24,740 bases of DNA from an uncultured Novosphingobium sp. Lineage in GTDB: Bacteria > Pseudomonadota > Alphaproteobacteria > Sphingomonadales > Sphingomonadaceae. The stretch is taken from NCBI GenBank assembly GCA_937897535.1, contig CALCQB010000143.1, forward strand, positions 1 through 24,740, written 5' to 3'. Positions 14,175 through 21,783 of the stretch are shown here, piece by piece (the first letter of the stretch is position 1; every line of letters starts with the position of its first letter). The translations under genes were made by a program, and so were the position numbers. The notes beneath the pieces were generated by a model. It saw only the letters and a program-made list of their open reading frames with translations. It made no database searches and was not told the origin of the DNA.

Positions 14175-14654
14175 ATGAACCGTTTTGACTTTACCCCCTA
14201 TCGCCGCACCATGGTCGGGTTCGACCGGTTGTTCGACCTGCTAGAAAACCAGGGCCGGATGAACAGCGGCGACAACTATCCCCCCTTCAACATCGAACGC
14301 CGCGGCGAAGATGCCTATCGCATCACCCTGGCCGTCGCCGGGTTCAAGCCGGCCGAGATCGACATTACCGCGCAGCAGAACCTGCTGGTGATCGTCGGCA
14401 AGAAGGGCGAGGATACCCCGGCCGGGCAGTATCTCCATGTCGGGATCGCCCAGCGCGGGTTCGAGCGCCGGTTCGAACTGGCCGACTATGTCCGGGTCGA
14501 TGATGCCAACATCGAGGACGGCCTGCTCACGGTCGATCTGGTTCGCGAGATTCCCGAGGCGATGAAGCCCAAGAAGATCGCGGTCGGCACGCAGAAAAGC
14601 CTGAGCGTGGTCAAGGATGCCCGCGGCGACAAGAGCGCCAGCGAAGCGGCCTGA
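14175..14654 (+). CDS. Small heat-shock protein, Hsp20/alpha-crystallin family
   Basis: A 159-residue ATP-independent chaperone that holds unfolding proteins in the cytoplasm. The N-terminus (MNRFDFTPYRRTMVGFDRLF) is typical of the IbpA-like class A proteins. The alpha-crystallin domain spans about 36-130, with PPFNIERRGEDAYRITLAVA, FKPAEIDI and RGFERRFELADYVRV, and the DGLLTVDL strand near its end. A C-terminal KKIAVG could serve as the I-x-I/V anchor. ATG at 14175 is chosen because GAGG (14163-14166) is correctly placed and an upstream in-frame ATG at 14124 falls inside the predicted leader. Regulation appears double: heat-shock promoter and RNA thermometer. Confidence 0.92.
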   Translation: MNRFDFTPYRRTMVGFDRLFDLLENQGRMNSGDNYPPFNIERRGEDAYRITLAVAGFKPAEIDITAQQNLLVIVGKKGEDTPAGQYLHVGIAQRGFERRFELADYVRVDDANIEDGLLTVDLVREIPEAMKPKKIAVGTQKSLSVVKDARGDKSASEAA

Positions 14655-14668
14655 CCCTGAAGTCGAAC

Positions 14669-14695
14669 GGGGGTGGGCCTTGCGGCGCCACCCCC
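14669..14695 (+). terminator. GC-rich hairpin downstream of hsp20, possible terminator
   Basis: GGGGGTGGGCC pairs with GGC-G-CCACCCCC (one bulged G) around a TTGC loop, 15 bases after the stop. The downstream sequence is not T-rich (ACGACGCTTTCG), so this may be a 3'-stabilising hairpin rather than a full intrinsic terminator. Confidence 0.45.
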
Positions 14696-14836
14696 ACGAC
14701 GCTTTCGCGCCGTCCTGTCACGCGGTGATCATCCGGGTCGCAGAAGATGATCAGGCGTCGACAAGCTTTAACTCGTGACCGGCAAGCCGGCCGGATCGAA
14801 AGCGTGTTGGCAACGGTTTAGCAGACACGCTTGCTG

Positions 14837-14858
14837 AAAAACCGCAACGAACGCGGTT
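14837..14858 (-). terminator. Possible minus-strand intrinsic terminator
   Basis: On the minus strand AACCGC and GCGGTT form a 6-bp stem with a 7-base loop, followed directly by TTTTT counting the overlap with the stem. It lies about 240 bases beyond the pyrG stop and could end the pyrG transcript or a small RNA. Confidence 0.4.
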
Positions 14859-15069
14859 GAATATTCCTTAGCAATGCTGCCCCTTCGCCGCTAAGTGACC
14901 GCCCCTATTGGGAAATCGGCCCTGCGACGATCTGGTTTCCGGTTACCGGACCGTACCCTGTGGCAGGTCCCTGTAATCAGCCCCCAGTTAACCCCGTTGC
15001 GATTCGCTTTCGCCGTGTTGCGCTATGCGGTCCGGGCAAGCGAATGCAAGGAAATTTCCGCCTTTTTTC

Positions 15070-15085
15070 CAGCAATCGATTGCTG
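15070..15085. repeat. Perfect 16-base palindrome
   Basis: CAGCAATCGATTGCTG is its own reverse complement, 12 bases downstream of the pyrG stop. With no spacer it is more likely a protein-binding site or chance than a hairpin; a T-run lies on its left, so it does not act as a terminator for pyrG. Confidence 0.5.
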
Positions 15086-15097
15086 AAATCCGTCGGC

Positions 15098-16732
15098 TCA
15101 GACCAGCCGGGCTTGCTGGAGTGCAGCCGCAATAAACCCGGCAAACAACGGGTGCGGATCGAACGGGCGGCTCTTGAGTTCGGGGTGGAACTGCACGCCG
15201 ATGAACCACGGATGGTCCGGCCGCTCGACGATCTCGGGCAGCAGGCCGTCGGGCGACATCCCCGAAAACACCAGCCCGCCCTTTTCGAGCGCGTCGCGGT
15301 AGGCGCCGTTGACTTCGTAGCGGTGGCGGTGGCGCTCGCTGATCGTGGTCGCGCCGCCATAGATCGCCGAGACATGGCTGTTGGCACCCAGCTTGGCTTC
15401 ATAAGCGCCGAGCCGCATGGTTCCGCCCAGATCGGTATCGGCCCCGCGCTGCTGCAGGCCCTCGGGGCTCATCCATTCGGTAATGATCCCGACCACCGGC
15501 TCGGTAGTCTCGCCGAACTCGGTCGAACCGGCTGCGGCAATGCCGGCGGTGTTGCGCGCGCCTTCGATGCAGGCCATCTGCATCCCCAGGCAGATCCCGA
15601 AGAACGGTACCTTGCGTTCGCGGGCGAAGCGGACTGAGGCGATTTTGCCTTCGGTGCCGCGCACGCCGAACCCGCCCGGCACGAGGATCCCGTGCATCGG
15701 CTCAAGCTTGGTGACGATCTCGTCGTCGCCGCCTTCGAACAGTTCGGCGTCGATCCACTTGATGTTGACCTTGACCCGGTTGGCCATGCCGCCATGAACC
15801 AGCGCTTCGTTGAGGCTCTTGTAAGCATCGGGCAGGCCGACATATTTGCCGACGACACCGATCGTCACTTCGCCTTCGGGATGCTGGTAGCGATCGACGA
15901 TATCGGCCCAGCCCGCCATGTCGGGCTGCGGCGCGGACAGGCCGAAATGATGCAGCACTTCGGCATCGAGCCCTTCGGCATGATACTGCAGCGGCACCGC
16001 GTAGATGCTGCTGGCGTCGAGCGCGGGGATCACGGCTTCCTTGCGGACGTTGCAGAACAGCGCGATCTTGGCGCGTTCGTTTTCCGGCAGCGGATGCTCG
16101 CAGCGACACAGCAGGATGTCGGGCTGGATGCCCAAGCTGGTCAGTTCACGAACCGAATGCTGGGTCGGCTTGGTCTTGAGTTCGCCGGCGGCCGCGACAT
16201 AGGGCACCAGCGTGACATGGACCGAACAGGTCGCCTCGCGCCCCAGCTCGTTGCGCAGCTGGCGCAGCGCCTCGATGAACGGCAGGCCTTCGATATCGCC
16301 GACAGTCCCGCCGATCTCGCACAGCACGAAATCGAGGTCTTCGGTATCAGCCCGCGCGAATTCCTTGATCGCGTCGGTGACGTGCGGGATGACCTGGACG
16401 GTTGCCCCCAGGTAATCGCCGCGGCGCTCCTTGGCGATGATGTCGCGGTAGATCCGGCCCGAAGTGATGTTGTCCGCCTGCCGCGCCGAAACCCCGGTGA
16501 AGCGTTCGTAATGACCAAGGTCGAGATCGGTTTCCGCGCCGTCGTCGGTGACGTAGACCTCGCCGTGCTGGTAAGGGCTCATCGTCCCCGGATCGACGTT
16601 GAGATAGGGATCGAACTTGCGGATCCGGACCTTGTAGCCGCGCCCCTGCAGCAGCGCCGCGAGGCTTGCCGCCATGAGACCTTTGCCGAGCGAGGAGACC
16701 ACGCCGCCGGTGATGAAAATGAACCGCGCCAT
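15098..16732 (-). CDS. pyrG: CTP synthase
   Basis: A 544-residue enzyme making CTP from UTP, ATP and glutamine. The synthetase domain opens with MARFIFITGGVVSSLGKGLM (P-loop) and continues with KFDPYLNVDPGTMSPYQHGE. The C-terminal class I glutamine amidotransferase domain has Cys381 in FFGICLGMQMA and His516/Glu518 in GVQFHPEL. The length equals the family norm. ATG at 16732 has no Shine-Dalgarno sequence, and the promoter-like pair at 16743-16771 predicts a start point only about 4 bases upstream, so the mRNA may be nearly leaderless. It is transcribed in the same direction as secG but is separated from it by a terminator. Confidence 0.97.
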   Translation of the reverse strand: MARFIFITGGVVSSLGKGLMAASLAALLQGRGYKVRIRKFDPYLNVDPGTMSPYQHGEVYVTDDGAETDLDLGHYERFTGVSARQADNITSGRIYRDIIAKERRGDYLGATVQVIPHVTDAIKEFARADTEDLDFVLCEIGGTVGDIEGLPFIEALRQLRNELGREATCSVHVTLVPYVAAAGELKTKPTQHSVRELTSLGIQPDILLCRCEHPLPENERAKIALFCNVRKEAVIPALDASSIYAVPLQYHAEGLDAEVLHHFGLSAPQPDMAGWADIVDRYQHPEGEVTIGVVGKYVGLPDAYKSLNEALVHGGMANRVKVNIKWIDAELFEGGDDEIVTKLEPMHGILVPGGFGVRGTEGKIASVRFARERKVPFFGICLGMQMACIEGARNTAGIAAAGSTEFGETTEPVVGIITEWMSPEGLQQRGADTDLGGTMRLGAYEAKLGANSHVSAIYGGATTISERHRHRYEVNGAYRDALEKGGLVFSGMSPDGLLPEIVERPDHPWFIGVQFHPELKSRPFDPHPLFAGFIAAALQQARLV

Positions 16733-16742
16733 GGGAGTTGGG

Positions 16743-16783
16743 CCTTAAGCCGAAGTGGGGGGATCGGGCAAGCATCGCTTGCC
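16743..16783 (-). promoter_or_regulatory. Candidate pyrG promoter overlapped by an inverted repeat
   Basis: On the minus strand TTGCCC (16766-16771) and TTAAGG (16743-16748) are separated by 17 bases. The -35 overlaps GGCAAGC-ATC-GCTTGCC (16767-16783), an exact 7-bp inverted repeat that could be an operator. Confidence 0.45.
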
Positions 16784-16802
16784 GCAATCCACAGTTTGCG
16801 GA

Positions 16803-16841
16803 CGAACAAACAAACCCGGGCGGACCCGTGCGGGCCGCCGG
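16803..16841 (-). terminator. Rho-independent terminator downstream of secG
   Basis: On the minus strand a GC-rich stem (about 16816-16841: CCGGCGGCCCG with CGGGTCCGCCCGG, small bulges, 2-base loop) is followed by GTTTGTTTGTT. It lies 20 bases after the secG stop and upstream of the pyrG promoter. Confidence 0.7.
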
Positions 16842-16860
16842 ACTGCGAACGATGCGGGGT

Positions 16861-17250
16861 TTACTGCTTCTTGGCCGGAACGCTGAGCGGATCGGCCGCG
16901 CCGGAGGCAGGCGAAGCGGCCGGAGCCGGGGTTACCGGGATCGAACCGCCTTCGAGCGGATTCGAGACCGGGGCCGGCGCCGCGGTGCGGTTCAGGCTGT
17001 CTTCGATCTTGCGTTCGGTCCCGGTGCTGGCGGCCAGCGCCGCGAGCAGGATCGACAGGGCAACGAACGAAATTGCCAGGATCGTGGTGGTCCGGGTCAG
17101 GAAATCAGCCGCGCCGCGCGCTGACATCAGCCCCGCGGGGCTACCGCCCATGCCCAGTCCGCCGCCTTCGGATTTCTGCATCAGGATCACGACGATCAGC
17201 AGGAAGGCGATGATAGCCTGAACGACGGTCAGGAAAATGAAAAGCGACAT
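16861..17250 (-). CDS. secG: Protein translocase subunit SecG
   Basis: A 129-residue membrane protein with two helices: about 3-24 (LFIFLTVVQAIIAFLLIVVI) and 56-74 (TILAISFVALSILLAALA). Between them lies the SecG loop LMQKSEGGGLGMGGSPAGLM. The C-terminal tail (about 80-129) is Pro/Ala/Ser-rich and probably disordered, as in related alphaproteobacteria. SecG is the accessory subunit of the SecYEG channel for protein export. ATG at 17250 is chosen over the frame start at 17286: the upstream residues (MRANRSSFPGTA) are not family-like, and GGAA lies 5 bases before this ATG. Confidence 0.93.
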   Translation of the reverse strand: MSLFIFLTVVQAIIAFLLIVVILMQKSEGGGLGMGGSPAGLMSARGAADFLTRTTTILAISFVALSILLAALAASTGTERKIEDSLNRTAAPAPVSNPLEGGSIPVTPAPAASPASGAADPLSVPAKKQ

Positions 17251-17283
17251 GGCGGTTCCGGGAAATGAAGATCTGTTGGCGCG

Positions 17284-17312
17284 CATCTAGGCGCGGCGTC
17301 GGCCAAGTGCAA
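17284..17312 (-). promoter_or_regulatory. Candidate secG promoter
   Basis: On the minus strand TTGCAC (17307-17312) and TAGATG (17284-17289) are separated by 17 bases, in the 71-base gap between tpiA and secG. The predicted start is near 17277, giving a leader of about 27 bases. Confidence 0.45.
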
Positions 17313-17321
17313 GCGGTGGCG

Positions 17322-18080
17322 CTAATCCGCGTTGGGGCCGGCAGCCGCCAGTACGATCGCCAGAAAGCTGTCGGCGGTCAGGCTGGCCCCACCAACCAGC
17401 GCACCGCCCACTTCGTCAACCGACAGCAGTTCCTCGGCGTTCTTGGCATTGACCGAACCGCCATAGAGAATGCGGACTGGCGCGCCTTCCTCGCCGTATA
17501 TCGCGAGCAACTGGGCCCGGATCGCACGGTGCATCGCCCCGACATCGCCCAGCGACGGGACTCGTCCGGTCCCGATCGCCCAGACCGGTTCATAGGCCAC
17601 GGTCACCCGGACGGTAATCGCCTCGCCGCGCGGCAGCGAGCCGGCCAGCTGGCTGCTCACAACCGCTTCGGCCTGGCCGGCATCGCGCTCGGCTTCGGTT
17701 TCGCCGACGCAGACGATCACCTCGAGCCCGGCAGCGAGCGCGGCTTCGGCCTTGGCCTTGACCAGCGCATCGCCTTCGCCGTGCAGCGCGCGGCGCTCCG
17801 AGTGGCCGACGATCACGAACTGCGCGCCGGCGTCGGCCAGCATTACCGCTGCGACATCGCCGGTGAAAGCGCCCGAAGCTTCGGCATGGCAATCCTGCGC
17901 GCCGACTGCGGCGGTCTGCAGGGCTTCGGCCATCGCCCCGATCAGGGTGAACGGCGGGGCAATCCCGACCCGCACCCCGGGGTGCCGGGCCGCACCGCGA
18001 TCGATCGCGCGGGCCTCGGCCAGCGCCGCGCGGGTGCCGTTCATCTTCCAGTTGCCGACGATAAAGGGCCGGTTGGGCAT
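17322..18080 (-). CDS. tpiA: Triose-phosphate isomerase
   Basis: A 252-residue TIM-barrel enzyme interconverting dihydroxyacetone phosphate and glyceraldehyde 3-phosphate in glycolysis and gluconeogenesis. The catalytic residues are Lys12 in GNWKMNG, His93 in VGHSERR and Glu164 in VAYEPVWAIGTG; the phosphate loop is LYGGSVNAKN. The frame is open to 18284, but ATG at 18080 gives the standard start MPNRPFIVGNWKMNG and has AGGA 6 bases upstream. It is divergent from ppiD across a 206-base gap with promoter-like sequences on both strands. Confidence 0.97.
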   Translation of the reverse strand: MPNRPFIVGNWKMNGTRAALAEARAIDRGAARHPGVRVGIAPPFTLIGAMAEALQTAAVGAQDCHAEASGAFTGDVAAVMLADAGAQFVIVGHSERRALHGEGDALVKAKAEAALAAGLEVIVCVGETEAERDAGQAEAVVSSQLAGSLPRGEAITVRVTVAYEPVWAIGTGRVPSLGDVGAMHRAIRAQLLAIYGEEGAPVRILYGGSVNAKNAEELLSVDEVGGALVGGASLTADSFLAIVLAAAGPNAD

Positions 18081-18133
18081 ATCATTTCCTCGCTGAACGC
18101 GCCGGCCATTCTCAAGCGGCGAACTTGGCATTG

Positions 18134-18163
18134 CGCCTAGTCGAGTGCGGCGCGGCTTGTCAA
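18134..18163 (-). promoter_or_regulatory. Candidate tpiA promoter
   Basis: On the minus strand a perfect TTGACA (18158-18163) is followed after 18 bases by TAGGCG (18134-18139), or after 17 by CTAGGC. The predicted start is near 18127, giving a leader of about 47 bases. Confidence 0.55.
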
Positions 18164-18205
18164 AGGGCTTGCGGCAAACCGCCGGGGAACGCGGCAGCTG
18201 GGCCA

Positions 18206-18233
18206 TTGCCTGCCACCACAATGCTGCTAAAGC
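18206..18233 (+). promoter_or_regulatory. Candidate ppiD promoter
   Basis: TTGCCT (18206-18211), 16 bases, then TAAAGC (18228-18233). The layout resembles the pdhA promoter candidate. It would also serve trpE, which follows ppiD closely. Confidence 0.35.
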
Positions 18234-18286
18234 CCGGCCCGATGCGCCGGTGGTCGGCGCGGGCTTCATTCCTGGCGAGCACACTA

Positions 18287-20224
18287 ATGCTTCAGACCTT
18301 CCGCAACTTCTTCCAGTCCAAATGGGGCATCGGCGTCACGCTGGGCTTCCTGGCCCTGATCGCCCTCGCCTTTGCCAGCGGCGATGTGGTCGGAGCGGGT
18401 GGCCTCGGCTCGTTCAGCAGCGGCACCAGTGTAGCCAAGGTCGGGAAGGAAAAGCTTGAGACGACCGAAGTCGAGCGTTCGATCCAGACCATCCTGACCC
18501 GGATGCGCCAGAATGACCCGACCGCGACGATGGCGACATTTCTGGCGCGTGGGGGCTTTGAAGACCTGCTGACCTATCTGATCGACCGCAAGGCTGCCCG
18601 GCAGTGGGGGCAGAAGCACGGGATCGAGATCGGCGACCGGCTGATCGACAGCGAGATTGCCAAGATCCAGCAGATCCAGGCCCCCGACGGCAAGGTCGAT
18701 CCGGCGCTGTACCGCCGGTTCCTGGCCGAACGCGGGATGTCCGATGCCGAGTTCCGCCGCGAAGTGTCCGAAGACCTGATGGCCCGCCAGCTGACCGGCG
18801 GCAACAATCTGGGTCTCAAGGTTCCGGTCAAGATGACCGTGCGCTATGCTGGCGTGGTGATGGAACGGCGCAAGGGCCTGATCATCACCCTGCCCGCGGC
18901 ATCGTTTGCTCCGACTTCGCCGCCGAGCGAGGGCGAGATCACCGGGTGGTACAACGGCCACAAGGGCGACTATGCCCTGCCCGAACGCCGCACGATCCGC
19001 TATGTCAGCTTCGGCGACAACGTGATCAAGAACGTCCCCGCCCCGGCCGAGGCGGAAATCGCCGCGCGCTACACCGCCAACAAGGCCAAGTACGCGCCGA
19101 CCGACAAGCGCAAGCTGTCGCAGCTGGTCCTGCCGACCGAAGCCGCCGCGAAGACGCTTGCCGCCGAAGTCGCCGGGGGCAAGTCGCTCGAAGCCGCTGC
19201 TGGCCCCAAGGGCCTCGCGGTTGCCGCGCTCGGCTCGCTCGACAAGGGGGAATACGCGCTCCAGGCTTCGAGCGATGCCGCCAATGCGGTTTTCGCCGCG
19301 CCCAAGGGCAAGGTTCTGGGGCCCTACAAGGCTCCGCTCGGCTGGTTGCTGGTCCGGGTTGACGGGACCGAGGGCACGGCCGGCAAGACCCTCGATCAGG
19401 CCCGGCCCGAACTGGTCAAGGAACTGACCGACGAAAAGCGCCGCGCCGCGATCGCCGAATTCTCGGCCAAGATCGAGGACGACCTCGCCAACGGCGCAAC
19501 CCTGACCGACCTGGCCAAGGACATGGGGCTGCAGGTTGCCGAAACCGCACCGCTCACCGGCGACGGCAACGTCTATGGCCAGGAAGGCCAGACCGCGCCC
19601 AAGGAACTTGCCCCGGTGCTCAAGGCGGCTTTCGCGATGGAAGCGGAACGCCAGCCGCAGCTGACCGAGACCGATCCCGGCAAGACCTTCATGATCTTCG
19701 ATGTCGGCACCCTGACCCCGGCGGCCCCGCCGCCGCTGGCGCAGATTCGCCCGCAAGTGATCGGCGATATCCAGCTGTCCAAGGGTGCCAAGGATGCCAA
19801 GGCCGCGGCTGAAAAGCTGCAGGCCCAGCTGCAGAAGGGCGTTCCGGTCGAGGTGGCAATGGCCTCGCTGGGGGTTTCGCTGCCCCCGGTCGACCGGGTC
19901 GACAAGCCGCGGATGGAAGTCCAGGCCAAGGGCCAGAACGCCTCCAAGCCGGAAATGCTGCTGTTCTCGATGGCCAAGGGCAAGGTTCGCCTGCTCGCCG
20001 CGCCGCGCAACCGCGGGTGGTACGTCGTGACGGTAAGCGAAGTGATCCCGGGCCAGGTCGCGCCAACCGACCCGCGCCTGCAAGGGCTGCAAGAGAGCCT
20101 GCAGGGCGCCTATGGCACCGAGTACACCGACCAGCTCAGCGCCGCGATGCGCAATGACGTCGGCGTGACCCGTAACGACGGCAACACAGTGGCGCTCAAG
20201 AAGCGGCTCCAGGGCGGACAGTAA
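18287..20224 (+). CDS. ppiD: PpiD-like peptidylprolyl isomerase / periplasmic folding factor
   Basis: A 645-residue membrane-anchored protein. The N-terminus MLQTFRNFFQSKWGIGVTLG leads into one membrane helix (about 14-30). A SurA/PpiD-type N-terminal chaperone region follows (about 45-240: VAKVGKEKLETTEVERSIQT, FEDLLTYLIDRKAA, FLAERGMSDAEFRREV). A parvulin-like domain lies at about 265-360 (KRKLSQLVLPTEAAAKTL to GWLLVRVDG). The C-terminal part repeats chaperone-like helices. PpiD acts at the outer face of the inner membrane, helping newly exported proteins fold. ATG at 18287 is chosen because the frame upstream has no family character; there is no clear Shine-Dalgarno sequence. Confidence 0.88.
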   Translation: MLQTFRNFFQSKWGIGVTLGFLALIALAFASGDVVGAGGLGSFSSGTSVAKVGKEKLETTEVERSIQTILTRMRQNDPTATMATFLARGGFEDLLTYLIDRKAARQWGQKHGIEIGDRLIDSEIAKIQQIQAPDGKVDPALYRRFLAERGMSDAEFRREVSEDLMARQLTGGNNLGLKVPVKMTVRYAGVVMERRKGLIITLPAASFAPTSPPSEGEITGWYNGHKGDYALPERRTIRYVSFGDNVIKNVPAPAEAEIAARYTANKAKYAPTDKRKLSQLVLPTEAAAKTLAAEVAGGKSLEAAAGPKGLAVAALGSLDKGEYALQASSDAANAVFAAPKGKVLGPYKAPLGWLLVRVDGTEGTAGKTLDQARPELVKELTDEKRRAAIAEFSAKIEDDLANGATLTDLAKDMGLQVAETAPLTGDGNVYGQEGQTAPKELAPVLKAAFAMEAERQPQLTETDPGKTFMIFDVGTLTPAAPPPLAQIRPQVIGDIQLSKGAKDAKAAAEKLQAQLQKGVPVEVAMASLGVSLPPVDRVDKPRMEVQAKGQNASKPEMLLFSMAKGKVRLLAAPRNRGWYVVTVSEVIPGQVAPTDPRLQGLQESLQGAYGTEYTDQLSAAMRNDVGVTRNDGNTVALKKRLQGGQ

Positions 20225-20235
20225 GCACCGGACCG

Positions 20236-21747
20236 ATGAACAACGCCCGGCCCGAAAACTGGACGGCAGCCACGGCGGCGCTCGCCGCCGGCCGCTCCAG
20301 CCTGATCTGGCGCAAGCTGGTCGCCGACACCGAAACCCCGGTCGGGGCAGCGCTCAAGCTGATCGAGGACGGGCGCGGCGATTTCCTGCTCGAATCGGTC
20401 GAAGGCGGCGAAGTGCGCGGGCGCTACAGTCTGCTTGGGCTCGATCCCGATCTGGTGTTTCGCGCTACGAGAGCGAGCGCCGAGGTCAACCGGGATTGGC
20501 GACACGATCGCAGTGCCTTCACCCCGCTGGACAACGACAGCCTGACCGAACTGCGCGCGCTGGTCGGCGCGTGCCGGATCGAGGTGCCCGCCGAATTGCC
20601 GCCGGTGCTGGCCTGCCTGGTCGGCTACTTCGGCTATGAGACCTATGGCCTGGTCGAAAAGCTCCCGCGCCCGGCGGAGAACCCGCTGAGGCTACCCGAC
20701 ATGCTGTTTGTGCGGCCGGCGCTGATCCTCGTTTTCGACCGGCTGACCGATGCGCTGTGGTGCGTCGCTCCGGTCTGGCCGGGCGGCAGCGATCATGCGC
20801 TCGAAGCGGCGCAGGAGCGGATCGACAGCGCGCTGGCCCGGCTGAATTCGGCAGTGCCGCAGGTCCGGCTCGACGCCACCCTGCCCGAGCCGGTGCTGAC
20901 CCCGACGATGGCGCCGGGCCAGTACCGCGAGATGGTGCTGCGCGCGAAGGACTACATTTCGGCCGGCGATATCTTTCAGGTGGTGCTGGCCCAGCGCTTC
21001 ACCACGCCGTTCAGCTTGCCGCCGCTGGCGCTGTACCGCGCGCTGCGCCGGGTCAACCCTTCACCGTTCCTCTATTTCCTCGATCTGCCAGGCTTTGCCC
21101 TGACCGGGTCGAGCCCCGAGATTCTGGTCCGGGTCCGCGACGGCGAAGTCACGATCCGCCCGATCGCCGGAACCCGGCCGCGCGGCGCTTCGCCCGAGGA
21201 AGACCGCGCGAACGAGGCCAGCCTGCTGGCCGATCCCAAGGAACGCGCCGAACACCTGATGCTGCTCGATCTCGGCCGCAACGATGTCGGCCGGGTGGCG
21301 CAAACCGGTTCGGTCAAGGTCACCGAAAGCTACACGGTCGAACGCTACAGCCACGTGATGCACATCGTCTCGAACGTGGTCGGGAGGCTCGATGCGGCAA
21401 ACCATGACGCGATCGATGCGGTCTTTGCCGGGTTCCCGGCCGGAACCGTCAGCGGCGCACCCAAGGTCCGTGCGGCCGAGATCATCGCCGAGCTCGAGCC
21501 CGAAACCCGCGGCGCCTATGCCGGCGGGGTCGGCTATTTCGCCCCCGACGGCAACCTCGACAGCTGCATCGTGCTGCGCACCGGGGTCGTCAAGGACGGC
21601 ATGCTCCACGTCCAGGCCGGAGCCGGCATCGTCGCCGACAGCGACCCGGACTACGAACAGCGCGAATGCGAAGCCAAGGCCGGCGCGCTGATCGCCGCGG
21701 CGCGGGAAGCGGTGCGGGTGGCGAGCGAGGCCGGGTTCGGGCAATAG
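20236..21747 (+). CDS. trpE: Anthranilate synthase component I
   Basis: A 503-residue chorismate-utilising enzyme. The N-terminal part has LLES (51-54), the element that binds feedback-inhibiting tryptophan in this family, and RYSLLGLDPD. The catalytic domain has NPSPFLYFLDLPGFALTGSS, IRPIAGTRPRG, LLDLGRNDVGRVA, FPAGTVSGAPKVRA and GYFAPDGNLDSCIVLRT. It converts chorismate to anthranilate using ammonia from TrpG. It starts 11 bases after the ppiD stop, so the two are probably co-transcribed; no strong ribosome binding site is visible. Unlike many relatives it is not followed directly by trpG. Confidence 0.96.
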   Translation: MNNARPENWTAATAALAAGRSSLIWRKLVADTETPVGAALKLIEDGRGDFLLESVEGGEVRGRYSLLGLDPDLVFRATRASAEVNRDWRHDRSAFTPLDNDSLTELRALVGACRIEVPAELPPVLACLVGYFGYETYGLVEKLPRPAENPLRLPDMLFVRPALILVFDRLTDALWCVAPVWPGGSDHALEAAQERIDSALARLNSAVPQVRLDATLPEPVLTPTMAPGQYREMVLRAKDYISAGDIFQVVLAQRFTTPFSLPPLALYRALRRVNPSPFLYFLDLPGFALTGSSPEILVRVRDGEVTIRPIAGTRPRGASPEEDRANEASLLADPKERAEHLMLLDLGRNDVGRVAQTGSVKVTESYTVERYSHVMHIVSNVVGRLDAANHDAIDAVFAGFPAGTVSGAPKVRAAEIIAELEPETRGAYAGGVGYFAPDGNLDSCIVLRTGVVKDGMLHVQAGAGIVADSDPDYEQRECEAKAGALIAAAREAVRVASEAGFGQ

Positions 21748-21748
21748 C

Positions 21749-21776
21749 TTGACCCGTCGTCCTGTGCGGCTAGCTT
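21749..21776 (+). promoter_or_regulatory. Candidate promoter of the alpha/beta hydrolase gene, with leaderless start
   Basis: TTGACC (21749-21754), 16 bases, then TAGCTT (21771-21776), beginning two bases after the trpE stop. The predicted start point (about 21783-21784) coincides with the ATG, and there is no Shine-Dalgarno sequence. Confidence 0.5.
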
Positions 21777-21783
21777 GCCGACC

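Larger units (their letters stand above)
14655..15097. other. Intergenic region of about 440 bases without a recognised gene
   Basis: No convincing protein gene: the only ORFs are short and have no ribosome binding site or family character. It contains the hsp20 3' hairpin, an inverted repeat TGATCATC/GATGATCA (14726-14733 with 14746-14753), a 7-bp repeat AGCGTGT/ACACGCT (14801-14807 with 14825-14831), a minus-strand terminator-like hairpin (14837-14858) and a perfect 16-base palindrome (15070-15085). A small RNA is possible but not demonstrated. Confidence 0.5.

Noticed and set aside
14895..15086. 63-codon plus-strand open frame in the hsp20-pyrG gap
   Set aside because: No ribosome binding site, no membrane helix or motif, and poor codon character; treated as noncoding.
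15061..15090. T-run plus palindrome considered as a pyrG terminator
   Set aside because: On the pyrG (minus) strand the palindrome is followed by an A-run, not a T-run, and it has no loop.
15692..17221. 509-codon plus-strand open frame opposite pyrG and secG
   Set aside because: It covers pyrG, an intergenic terminator and secG, and has no recognisable domain.
18284..20092. 602-codon open frame on the minus strand opposite ppiD
   Set aside because: High GC content keeps the antisense frame open. The product is Arg/Gly/His-rich with no family character, and ppiD on the plus strand is clearly real.
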